In this document: piece by piece, positions 18,743-27,476 of the stretch
How positions within the stretch are numbered: position 1 is the first letter of the stretch
Layout: the number at the start of each line of letters is the position of its first letter
NCBI RefSeq assembly: GCF_000183425.1
Contig: NC_014759.1
Coordinates: 4,447,575 to 4,511,574, forward strand
Source of the DNA: Marivirga tractuosa DSM 4126
Lineage (GTDB): Bacteria > Bacteroidota > Bacteroidia > Cytophagales > Cyclobacteriaceae
DNA length: 64,000 bases
Direction: 5' to 3'
Translations under genes and position numbers: made by a program
Notes under the pieces: model-generated
Seen by the model: only the letters and a program-made list of their open reading frames with translations
Told to the model about the DNA's origin: nothing
Databases searched by the model: none

Positions 18743-21700
18743 ATGAAATATATTTATACCATAATATTAGGATTTATTTTGAGTATTTCAATAGCAGATG
18801 CTCAATGTCCAAATGATTCAAATACCGAGGCAACTATCGTGGCCATAGATGCATTATGCTTTGGGGCTGAGGATGGAACTATTTCTTTTGAGTTGAAAGA
18901 TGCTTCTGATGTTAGCTTGGACCCATCTGATTTTAATTTCGGTCTTTACGATGGCGGTGAGAATGACTGGGTATATGACGATATTGGCGTTTCTCCGGGT
19001 GGTGATATTAATCCAGCTATTACATTAAGTGTTTCAGGCACTGTTATTACCTTTTCAAATGTTCCAACAACTAAAGATGGTATTGGTTACACAATAGGGT
19101 CGAGGGATACTGGTATTTGCGGTAATACTCTTCGTTCTTATTCCAGTGGTTTTTCAGGTATAATTATCAGTGAACCAACGGAGTTAGTTGCATCAATTAA
19201 TTCAATAACAGATGATTGTAGTAATTCTAACTCTGGTGCAATAGATATTGATGTAAGTGGAGGTACTCCAGATGGAGGCGGTAATTATATTTATGCTTGG
19301 AGTAATTCTGCCTCAACACAAGATATTTCAGGGCTTGATGATGGGACCTACTCTGTAACAGTTACTGATGATAATGGCTGTACTGCAGAAATAACTGGAA
19401 TTGTTGTTGAAGCTGGACCCGATGCGGGGACAGCAGGTGCAGCCGATGCGTGCAACAACGATGGAGCCTTTAATCTGTACAATGTTCTTGGTGGTAGCCC
19501 AGAGGTGAGTGGAAGTTTTACGGCAGCAGTTGGCAATCCAGAGGCGGTAACGATCAGTCAACCGGGTGACGGGACTACGTCAACGGCCAACTTCAGCGGA
19601 GTAGCGGCAGGTGTTTACACCTTTACCTACACGGTAGGTTCTACGGGCTGTCCAGATGCGACAGCAGATGTAACGATAACGGTAAGCGAAGCTCCGGATG
19701 CAGGAACGAATGCGACAGTTGAGGCTTGCGAGGACAATAATAATTTTGATTTGTATGCAGCCCTTGGCGGCACTCCAGATGTGGATGGGACATGGACGGA
19801 AGATGTAGGTAATCCAGCGACTGGTATATTGACCCAAAGTGGTGATGGCACGACCGGAAGAGCGGATTTAACTACCGCTACAGGAGAATATAACTTCACC
19901 TACGAAGTGACAGCGCCAGGTTGTAGCCCATCCACGGCCGTACTGACCATAAATGTGAATGCTCTGCCCGATGCGGGGACAGCAGGTGCAGCCGATGCGT
20001 GCAACAACGATGGAGCCTTTAATCTGTACAATGTTCTTGGTGGTAGCCCAGAGGTGAGTGGAAGTTTTACGGCAGCAGTTGGCAATCCAGAGGCGGTAAC
20101 GATCAGTCAACCGGGTGACGGGACTACGTCAACGGCCAACTTCAGCGGAGTAGCGGCAGGTGTTTACACCTTTACCTACACGGTAGGTTCTACGGGCTGT
20201 CCAGATGCGACAGCAGATGTAACGATAACGGTAAGTAGCTTAACGGTTTCTGAATCGATTACTAATACTACAGGATGTGGTGTTCCTGATGGGGAAATAG
20301 CTTTAAATGTGACAAGTTCTTTTGCAGGTGATAGCTTTACATTCACTTGGACAAGTCCCGATGGATTTAGTGCCACAACAGAAGATATAACTGGTTTAGA
20401 AGGCGGAGATTATACTGTTGTAGTAACTTCTGATAATACAGGATGTACTTTTACTGATACTTATACCGTTGTTGACCCAGTACCTTTTACAATTGCAACT
20501 ACATCAGTGGATCAATCTCAGTGTAATGTAGGCAATGGCGAAATTAGTGTCAGTGTCTCCGGTGGGGCTGGCCCATTCAATTATTATGTAGTAGATACAA
20601 ATACTACTTCAGAAGTAGATAGGTCGGATGCTGATGCTTCAACGAACTATAGCTTCACTAGTTTAGCCCCAGGCGATTATGAAGTATTTGTAGAAGAAGG
20701 AGCATGTACTCAGTCAGAGACATTTACTATTGATGCAGTAACAGAAATTGTAGCAACTGTTGACAGTGAAACTCCAGCAGATTGCGGTGGTGGTGCAAAC
20801 GGAACTATTACTTTAGCCATTACTGATGCTGGAAATGATTTTGATATTTTAGTGGATGGGGTTTCTGAAGGTGTTCAAACAGCAGGAACAAATACTTACA
20901 CTATCACAGGTTTAACACTAGGTTCTTACGATATAATTGTAAGAGATCAAGTGACAAACTGTGAAGTAAATATTACGGAAGATGTTAATGAAAATGCAAC
21001 ATTCACTATTGATACCGAAACAGTAAATGATATTACAACTTGTGGTGGAAGTGATGGTTCAATAGAATTGACTGTATCCGGTGGAACTCCTACTTTCACA
21101 TGGACGGGTCCTACAGGCTTTGCAGATCCAGGTAATACTAATTCAATTACTGGATTGGATATTTCAGGAACTTATACAGTAACATTAGAAGAAGCTGGTT
21201 GTACCGTTGTTAGAAATTATAATATCACTGCTCCAACTCCTCCAACATCTGTTGCAGGTGCTGATTCGACTATATGCTTACCAACGCTGGAGCTTTATGC
21301 TGATGCTTTAGCTGCAGATCAAGCAGGTGAATGGCAAATAGTTAGTCAACCAGCAGGTGCAGCTGCAAATATTATTGATCCTACTAGCCCTACAACTACT
21401 CTTGAAGATTTATTTGAGTTAGGAACGTATGAATTAGCCTGGATTTTAGAAAATACGATTACGAATTGCTCTGACAGCGATACGATTGTAATTACAAGAA
21501 AAGATATTACGGTTGCGGATGCAGGCACTGATCAACAAGTATGTGGCACAACGGCCACTTTAGCAGCTAATGCAGCCGATACAGATGAAACTGGTACATG
21601 GACTTTAATTAGCGGGTCAGGTGATTTTGCTCCGGGAGAGGAAAATAACCCTGCTGCAGAGGTTACAAATTTAACAATAGGAGATAATGTCTTCGAATGG

Positions 21701-24700
21701 ACTATTTCGGATGATAATGGAATTTGTGATCCGACTTCAAATCAGGTAACTATTACAGCTGAACCTTTACCAACTGCTTTTGCCGGAAATGACGAGTCAT
21801 TCTGTGATATTACTGAAATAGATTTAAGCACATTGGATGGAGGAAATACGCCACCAGTAGCTGAGAATGGAACCATAGAGTGGACCACCACTTCAACAGA
21901 TGGTACATTCAATGACAATACATTAGAAACACCTGTTTATACATTTGGAACAGATGATATAACAGCTGGTGCAGTTACTTTAACAATGACGGTAACTGGT
22001 ACGGGGGCTTGCTCTGCTGAAGTTGTTTCTGATGAAGTAGTGATAAGTATCAATAATAAACCAACTATTGAACCAATTGCTGATGCTGCTATTTGTTATG
22101 TGGATGGAAGTAGCACATTTGATGTGGCGGCAACAGTATCCAATGAAGCAAGTGTATTATGGTCTAGTAATGGTACTGGTACTTTTGATGATGACATTTC
22201 TCCTTCTACTTTCTATATTCCAAGTGAAGCTGATTCGACTGCAGGTACAGTTGATTTAACTATAACAGCAACAGGACAAGGAGCTTGTGCTGACAGTGTG
22301 CTTACATTTACTTTGGACATCAATAGTATTCGTATTGATGATGCAGTTATTACACAAACCTCTGGTTGTGGTGCTTCAGATGGTGCAATAGATATTACAG
22401 TGGCTAGTTCTGAAGTAGGGGATACATTCGATTTTCTATGGACAGATAGTGATGGAAATGTAGTTTCAAATACAGATGAAGACTTAACTGGTCTTGAAGC
22501 GGGTATTTATAATGTTCAAATCACTTCTGTAACTGGCTGTACTACTACAGCAACCTATGAAGTAACTGATCCCGTACCGTTTACTGTCACCTTAGGAACA
22601 CCAGTAGATCAAAGTACGTGTGGTACTGCTAATGGAGAAATTAGTGCTACGGTATCTGATAATACTGATAACCTTTCATATTATATATTAGATTCAAACG
22701 GTGATGAGGTAGCTGATAGTAGGGTAGATGATACTTCTGATGTAAGTTATAGCTTCACAGAGTTAGCCCCTGGTGACTATACCTTGGTAGTTGAGGAAAA
22801 TGCTTGTGTTGCAAACGAAACATTTACAATTAATCCTGCACCATCAATAGTAGCTTCTGTTGATCCTGCAAATGTAACACCTGCATCTTGTGGTGGTGGA
22901 AATGATGGTAGTATAACAATTGATGTTACTGATGTTGGCAATGCATATACTGCTACATTAACCGATGAAGATGGTAATGAGACACCGCAAAATTTAGCAG
23001 CTGGAACTACTACAGTATTATTTGATGCACTTTCTCAAGGAAGTTATTCTATAACTATTTCTGATGATGTAACTAATTGTGAAGTAGTAATCAATCAAGT
23101 TGTAACTGAAGATGCTGCATTCAGTATAGATAGTGAAAATGTTACTGATATAGTGAATTGCGGAGCAGCAGAAGGTGCTATTGATTTGGAAATTGTAGAT
23201 TTAGTAGGTCCAACTACATACAGCTGGACTGGTCCTGAAGGAAGTGGATTTACAGCGACTACCCTAGATATAAATAATCTGTCAGTTGCCGGAGATTATC
23301 AATTAACGATTGAGGATAATGGATGTGTTGTTGAGAGAACCTACACAATCTCCCAACCAGCAGAATGTGATTACGACTGCGAAGATTTCAGAGTTTCTCC
23401 TATCACTGAAGCTGCTACTTGCTTAGGTGTGGATGATGGCAAACTGTTCTTCTTGTTAAGAGATGTAAATGCTAGTTCGCCTGAATTGAATTTTGACATC
23501 AAGCAAGCTGGAGCTGATGATGCTACATACAACAGATTCATTGTCGATAATATAGGGCGAGGACTGATCATTGAAATTGACAGCTCATTTGCTACAGGTA
23601 CTTATACTGTTGTGGCCTCTGATCCGAATTTGGATTGTGTGTCCGATACATTCAATATTAATATCGGAACCAAAACCACTTTATCGGCTACAATTGATAT
23701 TGAGCAACCAACTTGTACTATAGCTACAGGTTCTATTTCGGCAAATATTGCGGGAACTAATGATGACTTTGAATACATACTGTATTTTGAGGGAGATTCA
23801 TTAACTACCAATATGACTGGTGTTTTTGCTGATTTGGAGGAAGGTGATTATGAATTAGAATTCAATAACCAAAACACCAGTGCTTGCGGTTTAGAAAATC
23901 GAACTTTCACCATCGAGAATACTGCAGTGGTAGATCAAAGTGCTGTTGATATCAATATCACTAATCCTGAGTGTGGTGAAGTCTTCGGATCTGTTTCGGC
24001 TAGTTTGAATAATTTACCTAGCAATTATGAATTCATTTTGGTAGATGGTAACGGGGATGAAGTGGCTCGGAATGCAACGGGTATATTTAATGAAGTACCA
24101 GAAGGAACTTATGTTATGCAGTTTGAAAATGTGGTGGATCCAGGTGCTTGTCCAATTGCAGATAGAGGTGGTTTATTAATCGAAAATAATGGTTCCTTTA
24201 CAGCTGTGGCAAGTGAAGTCGAAGACATTGTTTGTCATGGTGATTCCGATGGTTCAGCAGTTATTACTTTGCAAGGAATTTCAACCGGATACTATTCAGT
24301 TGATAATGGAGTGATATGGAATGAATTTACTTCTGGAAATAGAATAACAGGTCTGCCAGAAGTGAATAATATATTGGTTAGTGATCAAGCAGGTACATCT
24401 GATTGTGAATTATCAGTTGCTGTTGGAATTGAGTATTTAAGCGATCCAATAGAATTAGCTGGTGGCTCTCCGATTATTATTACCGAAGCTAGTTGTGATG
24501 AATCTGAAACGGATGGGGTCATTGAAATACCTGAAGTATCGGGAGGTGTTGAACCTTATACATTTGAAATTGATGGTAATACTGTAGAACTTGATGGTAA
24601 CAGACAAATATCAGGTTTGAATAAATTAACACAAACTTTAAGCATCATTGATAATACAGGGTGTAGTGTTGATTTTCCAATAAATAACATGTTAGCGCCA

Positions 24701-26008
24701 AATCAAATTAGCGCTAATGTTACGGAAATAAATGAGCAACAGGAGAATAGATGTATAGAACAACCTAAGGGTATTAGAGTAACTTTAAGTTCATTTACAG
24801 TGAATAATATCCCTGGTCCATTTACCCTTATCCTCAACAGAGCAGATGACGAGCAAGTGGTGGAACTGCCATTGAATTTGGATAGCAATAATGGTGAACC
24901 TGTCTTTTTTGTTGGTCCTGATTATGATTTAAATTTCACATTCGAAAAAGGAGAACAGTATAATTGGACCATTAGGACAAATAATAGTGAGCAGTCTTGT
25001 TCTACGGACGGAACCATTAGAATTGATGATGGGGCAATTATCCCAACTTTTGATCTCAATTTAGTTGATGTTGCTTGCTTTAATTCGAATGGATTTATTG
25101 AGTTAACCAATATCGTAGCGAATAATGATTTCCCTTTGTTCATTCAAATTTCTAAAAATGGTGAAATTAGAGAAACTATAACATACAATGACTTTGAATT
25201 AAATGATTCATTTACTGTTAGTACTAATGCTTTACTAAATCCAGATAATGCAAATGAACCTGATGGTGGTACATATGATGTAGTGATCTATCAATCACCC
25301 GAAATATGTAACGGTGCTATAATTCAATCTGAAAAGCAAAGTGGAATTATAGAAGAACCGACAAGTGAATTAACCGCAGAATTGATTCCAGAGCCTAATT
25401 TACCTCCAGGAGTAGAGCAAACTCGAAATGATATGAATCCTATTCCTGCAACTAGAGAAACTACCGCAGATGGATCTATTTCTATTCGCTTAGCAACTAC
25501 TTCGGGATCACCTAATGGAATATATTTTGCTGATCTTAATTTGATTGAACCAATAGGAAATAATAGCCGAAGTGACTATACGGGTATTACAGTAGATTCA
25601 GTTTTATTTGGTTCTGATGAAATTATAACCTTTGAAGGTCTCCTTCCTGGAATCTATGAAATTGTTTTCTATGATGAATTCGGTTGTGATCAAAACAATA
25701 AAATAATTGGTAAAGAAGGTGATTTTCAGATTACTGTTGATTTTGACAGAAGACCATTTATTCCAAATATTTTCACTCCAAATAATGACGGAAATAATGA
25801 TGAGTTTAGAATTCTAAATTTACCAGATAACGGTGCGAAACTAGTGGTTACTAATCGAAATGGAACCATTATCTATAGTGATAGTAATTACAGAGAATCT
25901 AACCTTTGGGATGGAGGAGACAATCCTGATGGCATATATTTCTACCAACTGACCGTAAATGGGACAGTTCAAACTGGTTGGGTCGAAATTATGAGAGGTC
26001 GAAGGTAA
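18743..26008 (+). CDS. Giant SprB-like repeat surface protein with type IX secretion type B sorting domain
   Basis: This 2421-residue protein has a signal peptide (MKYIYTIILGFILSISIADA) and then mostly tandem beta-sandwich modules rich in Gly, Thr, Asp and Ser. Many show the SprB-type pattern 'C-G-x-x-D-G-x-I ... G-x-Y-x-V-x-V-x-D ... C' (for example CGGGANGTITLAITDAG). Residues 226-315 and 409-498 are identical modules flanking a diverged one (316-408). A block of about 340 residues (about 495-834) recurs in diverged form at about 1194-1543. The C-terminus (about 2338-2421) is the gliding-motility-associated domain: PFIPNIFTPNNDGNNDEFRI, then NRNGTIIYS, LWDGGDN and PDGIYFYQL. Such proteins are exported by the type IX system and act as gliding adhesins or filaments at the surface. 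Sequence alone cannot tell whether it is the motility adhesin itself. Confidence 0.9.
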   Translation: MKYIYTIILGFILSISIADAQCPNDSNTEATIVAIDALCFGAEDGTISFELKDASDVSLDPSDFNFGLYDGGENDWVYDDIGVSPGGDINPAITLSVSGTVITFSNVPTTKDGIGYTIGSRDTGICGNTLRSYSSGFSGIIISEPTELVASINSITDDCSNSNSGAIDIDVSGGTPDGGGNYIYAWSNSASTQDISGLDDGTYSVTVTDDNGCTAEITGIVVEAGPDAGTAGAADACNNDGAFNLYNVLGGSPEVSGSFTAAVGNPEAVTISQPGDGTTSTANFSGVAAGVYTFTYTVGSTGCPDATADVTITVSEAPDAGTNATVEACEDNNNFDLYAALGGTPDVDGTWTEDVGNPATGILTQSGDGTTGRADLTTATGEYNFTYEVTAPGCSPSTAVLTINVNALPDAGTAGAADACNNDGAFNLYNVLGGSPEVSGSFTAAVGNPEAVTISQPGDGTTSTANFSGVAAGVYTFTYTVGSTGCPDATADVTITVSSLTVSESITNTTGCGVPDGEIALNVTSSFAGDSFTFTWTSPDGFSATTEDITGLEGGDYTVVVTSDNTGCTFTDTYTVVDPVPFTIATTSVDQSQCNVGNGEISVSVSGGAGPFNYYVVDTNTTSEVDRSDADASTNYSFTSLAPGDYEVFVEEGACTQSETFTIDAVTEIVATVDSETPADCGGGANGTITLAITDAGNDFDILVDGVSEGVQTAGTNTYTITGLTLGSYDIIVRDQVTNCEVNITEDVNENATFTIDTETVNDITTCGGSDGSIELTVSGGTPTFTWTGPTGFADPGNTNSITGLDISGTYTVTLEEAGCTVVRNYNITAPTPPTSVAGADSTICLPTLELYADALAADQAGEWQIVSQPAGAAANIIDPTSPTTTLEDLFELGTYELAWILENTITNCSDSDTIVITRKDITVADAGTDQQVCGTTATLAANAADTDETGTWTLISGSGDFAPGEENNPAAEVTNLTIGDNVFEWTISDDNGICDPTSNQVTITAEPLPTAFAGNDESFCDITEIDLSTLDGGNTPPVAENGTIEWTTTSTDGTFNDNTLETPVYTFGTDDITAGAVTLTMTVTGTGACSAEVVSDEVVISINNKPTIEPIADAAICYVDGSSTFDVAATVSNEASVLWSSNGTGTFDDDISPSTFYIPSEADSTAGTVDLTITATGQGACADSVLTFTLDINSIRIDDAVITQTSGCGASDGAIDITVASSEVGDTFDFLWTDSDGNVVSNTDEDLTGLEAGIYNVQITSVTGCTTTATYEVTDPVPFTVTLGTPVDQSTCGTANGEISATVSDNTDNLSYYILDSNGDEVADSRVDDTSDVSYSFTELAPGDYTLVVEENACVANETFTINPAPSIVASVDPANVTPASCGGGNDGSITIDVTDVGNAYTATLTDEDGNETPQNLAAGTTTVLFDALSQGSYSITISDDVTNCEVVINQVVTEDAAFSIDSENVTDIVNCGAAEGAIDLEIVDLVGPTTYSWTGPEGSGFTATTLDINNLSVAGDYQLTIEDNGCVVERTYTISQPAECDYDCEDFRVSPITEAATCLGVDDGKLFFLLRDVNASSPELNFDIKQAGADDATYNRFIVDNIGRGLIIEIDSSFATGTYTVVASDPNLDCVSDTFNINIGTKTTLSATIDIEQPTCTIATGSISANIAGTNDDFEYILYFEGDSLTTNMTGVFADLEEGDYELEFNNQNTSACGLENRTFTIENTAVVDQSAVDINITNPECGEVFGSVSASLNNLPSNYEFILVDGNGDEVARNATGIFNEVPEGTYVMQFENVVDPGACPIADRGGLLIENNGSFTAVASEVEDIVCHGDSDGSAVITLQGISTGYYSVDNGVIWNEFTSGNRITGLPEVNNILVSDQAGTSDCELSVAVGIEYLSDPIELAGGSPIIITEASCDESETDGVIEIPEVSGGVEPYTFEIDGNTVELDGNRQISGLNKLTQTLSIIDNTGCSVDFPINNMLAPNQISANVTEINEQQENRCIEQPKGIRVTLSSFTVNNIPGPFTLILNRADDEQVVELPLNLDSNNGEPVFFVGPDYDLNFTFEKGEQYNWTIRTNNSEQSCSTDGTIRIDDGAIIPTFDLNLVDVACFNSNGFIELTNIVANNDFPLFIQISKNGEIRETITYNDFELNDSFTVSTNALLNPDNANEPDGGTYDVVIYQSPEICNGAIIQSEKQSGIIEEPTSELTAELIPEPNLPPGVEQTRNDMNPIPATRETTADGSISIRLATTSGSPNGIYFADLNLIEPIGNNSRSDYTGITVDSVLFGSDEIITFEGLLPGIYEIVFYDEFGCDQNNKIIGKEGDFQITVDFDRRPFIPNIFTPNNDGNNDEFRILNLPDNGAKLVVTNRNGTIIYSDSNYRESNLWDGGDNPDGIYFYQLTVNGTVQTGWVEIMRGRR
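19418..19686 (+). repeat. Perfect 269-bp direct repeat, copy 1
   Basis: Identical base for base, by eye, to 19967-20235, at an offset of 549 bases (183 codons), so the frame is kept. It begins CCCGATGCGGGGACAGCAGG. It encodes one module of about 90 residues in the giant surface protein. Confidence 0.93.
19967..20235 (+). repeat. Perfect 269-bp direct repeat, copy 2
   Basis: Second copy of the repeat at 19418-19686. The module between the copies (19687-19966) has the same fold but diverged sequence. The lack of any silent difference points to recent duplication or gene conversion. Confidence 0.93.
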
Positions 26009-26036
26009 AAAAGTAACTGCTTTATTATTATTAATT

Positions 26037-26069
26037 AATACCAACTCAATCAGAGTTGGTATTTTTTTT
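26037..26069 (+). terminator. Rho-independent terminator after the giant surface protein
   Basis: AATACCAACTC (26037-26047) pairs perfectly with GAGTTGGTATT (26053-26063) and is followed by a run of T. It begins 29 bases after the stop codon. Confidence 0.88.
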
Positions 26070-26087
26070 GATCGAATTAATCTAAAC

Positions 26088-26118
26088 TTGTCAAAATGTA
26101 AATTATAGTTTACATTTG
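26088..26118 (+). promoter_or_regulatory. Promoter overlapped by a perfect palindrome, candidate Xre operator
   Basis: AAATGTAAA (26094-26102), six bases, TTTACATTT (26109-26117) form a perfect 9+9 inverted repeat. The -7 box TACATTTG (26111-26118) lies in the right arm, with TTG (26088-26090) 20 bases upstream as a possible -33. A regulator bound here would block the promoter of the membrane protein/Xre pair, which suggests autorepression by the Xre protein. Confidence 0.6.
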
Positions 26119-26141
26119 AGGTATAATAATTCATTTTGTTT

Positions 26142-26555
26142 ATGATTGCACGTTTTCAATTTTTACCATATTATTTTAAGTATATCGGCTTAACCTTTTT
26201 TATTGGTTATTTTATTATGGAATTTTATGCTGGATTTACTGATGGATATTCAGGAAAGCCACCAGGTAGCACAGATATTGATTTTCTTCCCAACTTTATC
26301 AGCCAAGAAGTCCTTGAGATTATAGCTTATTGTGGGCTTTTGATGTACGCCTTTGCGAGGGATAAAATTTTTGATGAATTTATTTATAAGATTCGGTTGG
26401 AAAGTGTTTATTTGGTGTTTTTCGGTTCACTTATTTTTATTTTAGGTAGAAAAGTTATTCAAGGTGATTGGGAAATGAGTGCTTCCTATCTTTTTGAGGC
26501 TCAGATTTTGCTCTATTTGTTGATCAATAAGATTAGAAAATCAGTCAATATCTGA
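26142..26555 (+). CDS. Small multi-pass membrane protein paired with an Xre regulator
   Basis: About 137 residues from the ATG at 26142 (MIARFQFLPYYFKYIGL); a TTG two codons earlier is less likely. Three to four hydrophobic segments are visible: FIGYFIMEFYAGF, VLEIIAYCGLLMYAF, VYLVFFGSLIFILG and LFEAQILLYLLINKI. I do not recognise the family. The gene ends 3 bases before a 69-residue helix-turn-helix protein and is preceded by a palindrome overlapping the promoter. Membrane protein plus small Xre regulator pairs are common in Bacteroidota and Firmicutes (for example the DUF2178-type pairs), but their role is mostly unknown. Confidence 0.7.
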   Translation: MIARFQFLPYYFKYIGLTFFIGYFIMEFYAGFTDGYSGKPPGSTDIDFLPNFISQEVLEIIAYCGLLMYAFARDKIFDEFIYKIRLESVYLVFFGSLIFILGRKVIQGDWEMSASYLFEAQILLYLLINKIRKSVNI

Positions 26556-26558
26556 TAA

Positions 26559-26768
26559 ATGAAAAATTTAATAAAGGTGGAAAGGGCCCGCCACAGTCTG
26601 TCTCAAACCGATTTAGCAGAAAAATGTGGAGTCACACGTCAAACTATTTACGCTATAGAAAAAGGTAAATTTACCCCCTCAGTAATTCTAGCATTTAAAA
26701 TCTCTAGAATATTAAGTATTAGTATTGAGGATCTTTTTATTATGGAAGACAAAGATTTTAGAATCTAA
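26559..26768 (+). CDS. Small Xre-family helix-turn-helix regulator
   Basis: This 69-residue protein is almost entirely one HTH_3 domain: ARHSLSQTDLAEKCGVTRQT (scaffold and first helices) followed by IYAIEKGKFTPSVILAFKIS (recognition helix and helix 4) and SISIEDLF. It resembles the YozG/cro-like solo HTH proteins that partner short membrane proteins. It lies 3 bases after the membrane protein gene and is probably expressed from the same promoter, whose -7 box is covered by a perfect 9+9 palindrome that this dimeric protein could bind. Target and signal are not readable from the sequence. Confidence 0.88.
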   Translation: MKNLIKVERARHSLSQTDLAEKCGVTRQTIYAIEKGKFTPSVILAFKISRILSISIEDLFIMEDKDFRI

Positions 26769-26840
26769 AATCTCTCTAACATATCAAATAGCCGTAGGTT
26801 ATATTTTATACTATTTCATCGGGGACTGCGTTTCCTACCC

Positions 26841-27398
26841 ATGAAATGGACACTCTCTTTTATGTTGATGTTGATATGCATTCAGTTATCGGCTCAAAAA
26901 TATGGTACAGCCGTTGGTTTGCGAATTGGCGAAGATAGATATGGAGTAAGTGTTAAGCAGAGGATTTCACCTCGCTTTAGTGCAGAAGCTATTTCGGATT
27001 TAGAACCTGATGCATTTCATTTTGCAGTTTTGCCGAAATATCATTTACCCATTACAGGAGAAGGTTTCAATTTGTTTTTTGGTGCAGGTATGCACGTTGG
27101 TGCTCTAAAAGAATACGGATCTACTTATGGCTATGACCTCATTGGTGGGATTGAATGGAAAATTCCAGCACTACCACTTGTAATCTCTGCAGATATAAAA
27201 CCCGCCTACCATATCAATCATGAAGACTGGTTTGAATTTCCAGCTAGCGTTTCCGTTCATTATGCCATTACGCGTGAATCAAAGGCAAAAAGGAAAAAAG
27301 ATAGAATAAAAAGAAAGAAGAGAAAGGAAAGAAGGGAGAGGAGAGAAGAGCGTAGAGAAAAACGACAAGAATGGTGGGATGAATTTAGAAATAATTAG
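26841..27398 (+). CDS. Exported barrel-like protein with a highly basic charged C-terminal tail
   Basis: This 185-residue protein has a signal peptide (MKWTLSFMLMLICIQLSAQ). Residues 20-145 alternate in a beta pattern with aromatic strand ends (FHFAVLPKYHLP, FNLFFGAGMHVGALKEYG, YDLIGGIEWKI, PLVISADIKPAYHI, SVSVHYAITRE), as in small outer-membrane barrel proteins of about 8 strands. Residues 146-176 are almost only Lys, Arg and Glu, forming a charged tail that ends WWDEFRNN. If the barrel is in the outer membrane the tail would face the periplasm and could touch peptidoglycan or nucleic acid; this is speculation. No regulator or obvious partner is adjacent. Confidence 0.65.
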   Translation: MKWTLSFMLMLICIQLSAQKYGTAVGLRIGEDRYGVSVKQRISPRFSAEAISDLEPDAFHFAVLPKYHLPITGEGFNLFFGAGMHVGALKEYGSTYGYDLIGGIEWKIPALPLVISADIKPAYHINHEDWFEFPASVSVHYAITRESKAKRKKDRIKRKKRKERRERREERREKRQEWWDEFRNN

Positions 27399-27451
27399 GC
27401 TGGTCAATAAAATTTAATTCATTTTTCTTGCAAATATTATTTATTTCATTG

Positions 27452-27470
27452 TACTTTGAATTACAAAGTA
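27452..27470 (+). promoter_or_regulatory. Palindrome TACTTTG-N5-CAAAGTA upstream of the CreD cassette
   Basis: TACTTTG (27452-27458), AATTA, CAAAGTA (27464-27470) is a perfect 7+7 inverted repeat ending 6 bases before the first ATG (27477). Its left arm resembles a -7 box, so a bound protein would block initiation. The same element, ACTTTG-N5-CAAAGT, recurs at 28398-28414 before creD. Confidence 0.65.
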
Positions 27471-27476
27471 AAAAGA

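Noticed and set aside
19328..20110. Several minus-strand open frames within the repeated part of the giant surface protein
   Set aside because: The same frames appear in both copies of the 269-bp repeat and result from its GC-richer base composition; they have no start context or domain. Rejected as shadows.
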